NCBI RefSeq assembly: GCF_028502605.1 | Contig: NC_079234.1 | Location: forward strand, 744,001-808,000 | Direction: 5' to 3' | DNA length: 64,000 nucleotides | Origin: Trichoderma breve | Taxonomy: Eukaryota > Ascomycota > Sordariomycetes > Hypocreales > Hypocreaceae | Part shown: positions 59,126 to 64,000 of the stretch, piece by piece | How the letters are laid out: each line of letters begins with the position of its first letter | Position numbering within the stretch: the first letter of the stretch is position 1 | Notes under the pieces: generated by a model | Databases searched by the model: none | Told to the model about the DNA's origin: nothing | What the model saw: the letters and a program-made list of their open reading frames with translations, nothing else | Translations under genes and position numbers: made by a program

Positions 59126-61594
59126 ATGCGGCACAAGGTCAAAGTGCCCCCATGCCAGTTCTGCAACAAGTCCTTTCTAAGGACTGAACACTTGCGCCGC
59201 CATGAGAGAACACGTACGCGATTCTTTGAGACTCTGCATCCTGTTCAATGACCGAACTAACCGACTTGGACTACTGGCAGATACCAAAGAGAAGCCCCAC
59301 GCTTGTATATGTGGACGGAATTTCTCACGTCAGTACGTGGATTGTTGCCCTTGTAAATCCGATTCTTCTCAGTACTCATCTGAAGTAGGGACCTACTCTC
59401 TCGCCATGTGAAGCTAGCCAAAGAGTCCGAGGGGCATGGGCCTCTCAGCCCCAATGTCTCAAACCGACAAAGGAAATCGGTTGACAACTCTGAAATGCCT
59501 ATGCTGAACTTTGGATCGGCCATTGAGCTTAGAACTGATAGTGGTCCAAATACCGATTCAGTCCTGTCTACTAGTGACACTCAAGTCTCCCCTTCCGAGG
59601 CTGCCAACCTGATTCCAACAGCACTCACAAATGAATTGGACATGCTCTGGGATAGCTTCCAGTTACAACACAACCCTTTTGAGCTTTCATTTTTCAGCCC
59701 AGAATTTCCCATGAACTTTCAACCATTTGACTTTGCGCCTTCCCTCGATATACCACCGTTGCCGGAGACGACAACACCTGCCAGCGATGTCTCAGGCCGA
59801 GCAGAAGAATCTATCTGGCAAGACGATTTGCCATGTGCCTCTGAATTGTTACGCCAGCCGCCTCTCAAAGATTCCACAATACCTCCTCGCCATAGATTAC
59901 CCAACATATCGACTGGTACCCCGAGTACTGAAGCATATTTGCCATCTGCGCCGAGGAACCCGTGCTACATGTCCCCTCAAGATTACGACCTAATCTCTGC
60001 TTCTGTTCAAGACAACGCTGCTCTTCTCCCCCTTCAATTCCAGCTTCCCTCAAAACACACCCTAAGCAGGTATATCGAAGGTTTCTCCGGGTTTAACTTA
60101 CACCGACCTTTTCTGCAACTGTCCACGACAAGCCTCTCCCAAATGCCCCTAGAGCTTGTCTTTGCGATGGCTGCAATGGGCGCACAGTATCGGTTCGAGG
60201 CAGAGTCAGCCTTGTCTCTATACTACGCCGCGAAAAGTATCATAGATGCAAGACTCAACAAAGTTTCGGCAGCTGTAGTGGAAGCAGCACGTAACTCGAC
60301 TATACAGGCAAGGCCAGCACTCGAAGCCATGCCTAATATTGCGACGAATTCGGCAGGCCCACCAGCCATTAGTATCGAGACAATTCAAGCCATGATCATT
60401 TGCATGTCCCTATGTTCATGGGAGTACAAGAACTTACTGCCTGATGCTTTCATACTGGCTGAACAAATTGTGCTTCACTTACGCCAGGGAGATTATCTTC
60501 GCCAAGAAGATCTATCTGAGGACGAGACGTGGTTGCAATGGATTCAATGCGAAGGACGCAGACGAACCGTTTTCATCGCCTTTATACTCTTTAATCTACA
60601 CTCAATCTTCTACGACACACCGCCGCGGCTTATGGCTCGTGAGCTTTGGTCGATCAAAATGCCACAGCAGGAAGCTCACTGGTGGGCTGCCACAGCGCTC
60701 GAATGGGAGGAAATCCGGCGGCGTGATCCCCCCATATGTCGCACTTTTGGTGATTATTACTCGGACTTAGTAGTCCCTCGTGAATCTCGAGGCCCGAACC
60801 ATCGAACTTCTGCGTTTGGATGTCTGGTTTCGATTCATGGTCTCGTCCAGCAGATTCAGCTTACGAGGGACACACTCTTACATATTGATGTACCCGGTGC
60901 GGATCTCGATACAACACCACTGTCAGAGGACGTTTATATGAAGTTTAGGCGGGCACTCTGCCGTTGGGATAGCGGCTGGGCTTCGAGCAGAGAATCTACC
61001 ACGCAGCCCATTGCCCACATGGCACCACTAGGTTTCAATGCCACGGCAGTGTTCCGCATCGCCTGGATAAGGCTGTGCTTCAACGCAGTTCCAAGCCGGA
61101 ACTTTAGCAGCAGAGATCCTGCCGTAATTACAGCTTCTTTTGCCCGATGCCCTCTGCCAGAACGCTCGCCGCGCCTATACTCGGCGGTTCTCCAAAGCGC
61201 ACATGCGCTTAGCATACCAGTGCGGATTGGCCTGAGATATGCGTCGAAAACCCAGATTCTATCCTGGAGCATTATTCACAGCATTGCTAACCTGGAATGT
61301 GCTCTGTTTCTAAGTAAATGGTTAGAGCGAGCCAGCTTAGAGAGCCACTTGTTGCACGACGAGGAGAAGGTGCTGGTTCGCGTCATTGCGCGGATATTAA
61401 AAGAAACTCCATTCTTTAACCCTACTTTGGATGATGAATTCAGCGCAACGACGATTAAACAGATGGCATATTCGGTTTTAAAGCTGTTTACGGAGATGTT
61501 CAAGCAGTCGCATTTGTTTGATGCGATTGGCTCATGTATAGAGGCGGCTGATCGATATGCGTCCACCTTAGAAAGTTATAACGAAATCCAATAA
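59126..61594 (+). CDS. C2H2 zinc-finger transcription factor with fungal middle homology domain
   Basis: A nuclear protein of 781 residues in three exons: 59126-59213, 59281-59332 and 59389-61594. Finger 1, CQFCNKSF...HLRRHERTH, has C-x2-C-x12-H-x3-H; its last His is created by the first splice. Finger 2, CICGRNFSRQDLLSRH, has the C-x-C variant common in this class (as in the carbon and lipid regulators of the Adr1/Klf1 type), and is completed by the second splice. A long linker rich in Ser and Pro leads to the middle homology domain at about 230-700, with EGRRRTVFIAFILFNLHS and the conserved YFxxVxxxxP-like PLQFQLPSKHTLSRYIEGF opening. It closes the putative cluster. Confidence 0.92.
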
Positions 61595-61955
61595 GAATTG
61601 TAATTTACGGTAAGAGACCAATGTATCATTTCTATTATTCCAATAAAACGGCTTTATCTTTTCATACTAAATATTCATTCATGCCAAGCTAGCTTTCTAC
61701 TATATCAGATTTGTAGCTTTTGATCTTCCAATAATTTTATTTTCCACATTTTCCTTTTAGGTTTCTATTTTTACTTTTGCCTTTGGCAGTTGAAAACGAT
61801 ACAAAGTTCGGCGTTTATATACTTCGAATGGATTCTTATATAAACTCATATACCCCCATTCTCTGCTAGGTAGGTAAACACTGTTTTAACCTGCGCACAA
61901 TTTATCCCGGTATATCGCATTCTTCATAAATATCGGCATCGGTTGAGCCGTCACC
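61595..61955. other. Intergenic, contains left direct repeat
   Basis: 360 bp of A/T-rich sequence between the C2H2 gene and the F-box-like gene, with the left copy of a 26-bp direct repeat at 61669-61694. Confidence 0.5.
61669..61694 (+). repeat. Left 26-bp direct repeat around the F-box-like gene
   Basis: Begins AAATATTCATTCAT; matches 63246-63271 at 23 of 26 bases, the three differences all being transitions. Confidence 0.7.
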
Positions 61956-63029
61956 ATGCCTCTCTATCAATTATTATGCCGTCTCATAAGCGGTAACACC
62001 AGGACCAGCCAGAATCTCTCCTGTCCAATTCTTAACCTCCCAATCGAAATTATTCTTCTCATCGTCGAGCGCCTCCCACAATATCAACAAATCATTCTAT
62101 CTCAAACTTGTTATCCATTGCGCCTTATTATCCAAAAAAACAACAAGCTAAAAGATCTATCCGCCATTAATATCGATAAAGATCAGCGACAAGAGTATAT
62201 TTTTGCTCTGGCTCGCGGCCGTCTTAATCACTGGGCCTGCCATAAATGCGTTAAGCTCCATCGTATTAACCAGAACGATACTCCGATGAACCCACGATCT
62301 ACGATTCAATGTCAAACGTCATGGGACTGCTACTATTATCGAGTCAACTATAAACAATATCCTCGACACATACAATATAAACTCTTCCATCGCCATATGC
62401 AACTCGCTTTAAAATATACACGTCTAGAGAAAACAGGAACCGTCTTAACAAAAACATACAAAGATCATCTCAATCGCTTGTTGCAGCCGGTTATGGGAGT
62501 CATCCACCCACATAAATACGGCATGACCAGCGAGATTAAAGGAACATTATCGGTATCTCCAAAGATCACAACAGATGGAGAATTCCTCATCCACTCCAAA
62601 CATACCTTCTTCAAAGACGTTGAGAATGTCTCTATCAAATCTTTGGGATGGCTTCAGATTTGTCTACATCAGTTTTTGACTCCTGAAGCTCACATGCATA
62701 AAATGCATATAATGCCATGTCACCTCGTCGACGATCAATTTTGCAGCTACTGGTGGAATGATTTGCTGACAAACCCAACATCTGCCCTTGGATCCGTTGT
62801 TTTGAGCGCCTTCCTCAGAGAAACTGAAGTTTGTGGCTCGTGTCCCTTTTGTGAGACGGACTTTTCTGTTCAGGCTTCTGCTGAAATCACCATACTGCGC
62901 GTATGGCAGCGTTTTGGGTCAGAGACAAGTTTCTCGAGCAACATTTCATGGCAAGGGCAGATTCGACTACTACCTGAAAGAGTCGTTGCTTCTTACCCTC
63001 CTGGAAGTATTCGGCAGCTGTATGGCTAG
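61956..63029 (+). CDS. F-box-like protein, function unknown
   Basis: A 357-residue intronless frame. Residues about 22-55 (CPILNLPIEIILLIVERLPQ and the following SQTC) match an F-box, the Skp1-binding module of SCF ubiquitin ligases. The rest holds WACHKCVKLH and a late CGSCPFCETDF, a four-Cys arrangement typical of a large family of hypocrealean F-box-like proteins of unknown target that end in PGSIRQLYG-like tails. Codon use is clearly more A/T-rich than in neighbouring genes. It is flanked by short direct repeats. It might be a recently duplicated or transposed copy; the protein is not broken. Confidence 0.75.
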   Translation: MPLYQLLCRLISGNTRTSQNLSCPILNLPIEIILLIVERLPQYQQIILSQTCYPLRLIIQKNNKLKDLSAINIDKDQRQEYIFALARGRLNHWACHKCVKLHRINQNDTPMNPRSTIQCQTSWDCYYYRVNYKQYPRHIQYKLFHRHMQLALKYTRLEKTGTVLTKTYKDHLNRLLQPVMGVIHPHKYGMTSEIKGTLSVSPKITTDGEFLIHSKHTFFKDVENVSIKSLGWLQICLHQFLTPEAHMHKMHIMPCHLVDDQFCSYWWNDLLTNPTSALGSVVLSAFLRETEVCGSCPFCETDFSVQASAEITILRVWQRFGSETSFSSNISWQGQIRLLPERVVASYPPGSIRQLYG

Positions 63030-63193
63030 ATTCAGGCACAAGAGGTTGGATTGAATCAGCTGAGAATCTATCAGAAGATTTGAACTATATCAATGCCAGG
63101 AGTTCTAATGCTAGCTATGTCAACGGTTAGACAGCGAGAAAAGTTCAAGTCGTTGCTGCTGAATGCTGCCAGGCAAGACTGGAAGTTGATTAT

Positions 63194-63248
63194 GGTAGCA
63201 GTTACTAGACAAATATAGACATAGTAGGTAGTTATCAGAGAAAATAAA
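63194..63248. repeat. Copies of the 29-bp repeat
   Basis: One good copy (63194-63222, with GCAGTTACTAGACAAATATA) and one degraded copy of the unit that is tandemly repeated at 31104-31219. Confidence 0.75.
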
Positions 63249-63271
63249 TATTCATTCATACCAGGCTAGTT
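63246..63271 (+). repeat. Right 26-bp direct repeat around the F-box-like gene
   Basis: Partner of 61669-61694; same orientation, about 1.58 kb apart. Confidence 0.7.
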
Positions 63272-63359
63272 GTTCACGTTCAAAACATAGTCACTAGACA
63301 AAAATGCCAATTGATTCCTTCAACTCCGTACCATGCTCTCTGTATGCAGCGCGTTGAGC

Positions 63360-64000
63360 TCACACCAGATTAAAAATAGTTCGAAGGGCCGTTCCAAACG
63401 TTCGAACAGCCACTTCCATGTTCTCAGCACTGGACGCTGCAAACGTGAGGCGGAAAAACACGTCGTCCAGAGGCAAATCCGGCTCGGCCCTGAACCAGGA
63501 GCCCTTTGCTATTAGGACGCCCCTCTTGAGGCACGCAGCGAATATTTCCTCCTCGATGTCGAGAGTAGAGTATAGTTTGGCGTTGGGTCTCAAGCTGTGC
63601 TTAATCTTGATCCAGCACTATGGCCGTCACGATTAGCCCTTGTCTCTTTATATGTTCATGCATTTACCTCGGGTGTTTACATGTACTTACAAACATGCCT
63701 GCACTCGGAGAATTCCAGCTCACAATCGATTTGGGCAGAAATTTCTCAAACGCAGCCAGCATCACGTCTCTCCTCCCAGTATATTCTGCCTGTAGATGCT
63801 GCAGCCAGTCCAGAAATCCCTGGTGGCCCCATTTCTCGTCAACTAGCTTGTATATGAGAGCCTGGGAGAAGCCGCTGGGCCCTTGACTCGCTGTTTCAGC
63901 GTGCCGGATGAATCGCTCAATCATTTGCTCGGAGGCCGTCACCCAGCCCATCCTTGCGCCGGGGACGATGACTTTCGAGAAGGAGTCGATGCGCATTACG
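63360..64000 (-). CDS. Class I/II aminotransferase, N-terminal part outside the window
   Basis: The C-terminal part of a pyridoxal-phosphate aminotransferase; the gene runs off the right edge. Exons seen: up to 63691, then 63617-63360. The PLP lysine is in DSFSKVIVPGARMGW, with the arginine and glycine of the cofactor-phosphate loop. WNSPSAGMF precedes the intron and a later FFRLTFA contains the carboxylate-binding arginine. This is the fungal Aro8 / 2-aminoadipate / kynurenine aminotransferase branch. It would transfer the amino group from aromatic amino acids or kynurenine to 2-oxoglutarate. Whether it belongs with the cyclase gene 7 kb away is unclear. Confidence 0.87.

Larger units (their letters stand above)
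63030..63359. other. Convergent 3' region with repeats
   Basis: 330 bp between convergent stops, containing the copy of the 29-bp repeat and the right 26-bp direct repeat. Confidence 0.5.

Noticed and set aside
62833..63054. Frameshift at the end of the F-box-like gene
   Set aside because: An overlapping frame continues, but the main frame ends in PGSIRQLYG, a usual end for this family, so no break is needed.
1..64000. Secondary-metabolite (PKS/NRPS/terpene synthase) cluster
   Set aside because: No backbone enzyme motif found in any frame; the right-hand block is better read as catabolic.

Overview
The window is eukaryotic and reads as a filamentous ascomycete of the Hypocreales, most likely Trichoderma. 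Genes carry one to seven short introns (about 45-90 nt, GTANGT donors, YAG acceptors) and lie on both strands. There are four fungal-type transcription factors and three MFS permeases. The GH18 protein at 29387-30460 keeps the residue numbering and mature N-terminus I remember for Endo T of Trichoderma reesei. The species assignment is inference. I find 27 protein-coding genes, one of them cut by the right edge, and no rRNA, tRNA, CRISPR array or intact transposon.

Left part (1-17 kb): two classical short-chain dehydrogenases on either side of a Zn2Cys6 regulator; an M81/MlrC-type metallopeptidase divergent from a sugar-type MFS transporter; a secreted beta-propeller lactonase; a glutathione S-transferase; and two lineage-specific proteins of unknown role.

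Middle part (18-38 kb): glutamine synthetase with an unusually long first intron; a gene-free stretch of about 5 kb; a membrane-tailed sulfotransferase-like protein; a cysteine-containing protein with a perfect 18-bp minisatellite; an Endo T-like endo-N-acetylglucosaminidase; a metallo-beta-lactamase-fold lactonase candidate; an S1/P1 nuclease; a small coiled-coil protein; and a secreted stanniocalcin-like protein. About 3 kb without genes follow.

Right part (40.5-61.6 kb): a compact block that looks like a catabolic gene cluster. In order it holds an allantoate-type MFS permease, a Zn2Cys6 factor, an AtuA-like (DUF1446) protein, a zinc alcohol dehydrogenase divergent from an aldehyde dehydrogenase, a second Zn2Cys6 factor, a cyclase/kynurenine-formamidase-fold hydrolase divergent from a sugar-type MFS permease, and a C2H2 factor. 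Several of its promoters carry palindromic or inverted copies of a TCGGC/GCCGA core, consistent with control by a local Zn2Cys6 regulator. This is the best candidate in the window for an undescribed system: uptake of a small organic acid or terpenoid-like compound, oxidation from alcohol to aldehyde to acid, then hydrolysis. The substrate cannot be read from sequence. An A/T-rich F-box-like gene flanked by short direct repeats and a class I aminotransferase (partial) close the window.

All exon boundaries were derived by hand from splice consensus and reading-frame continuity; none is supported by transcript data.
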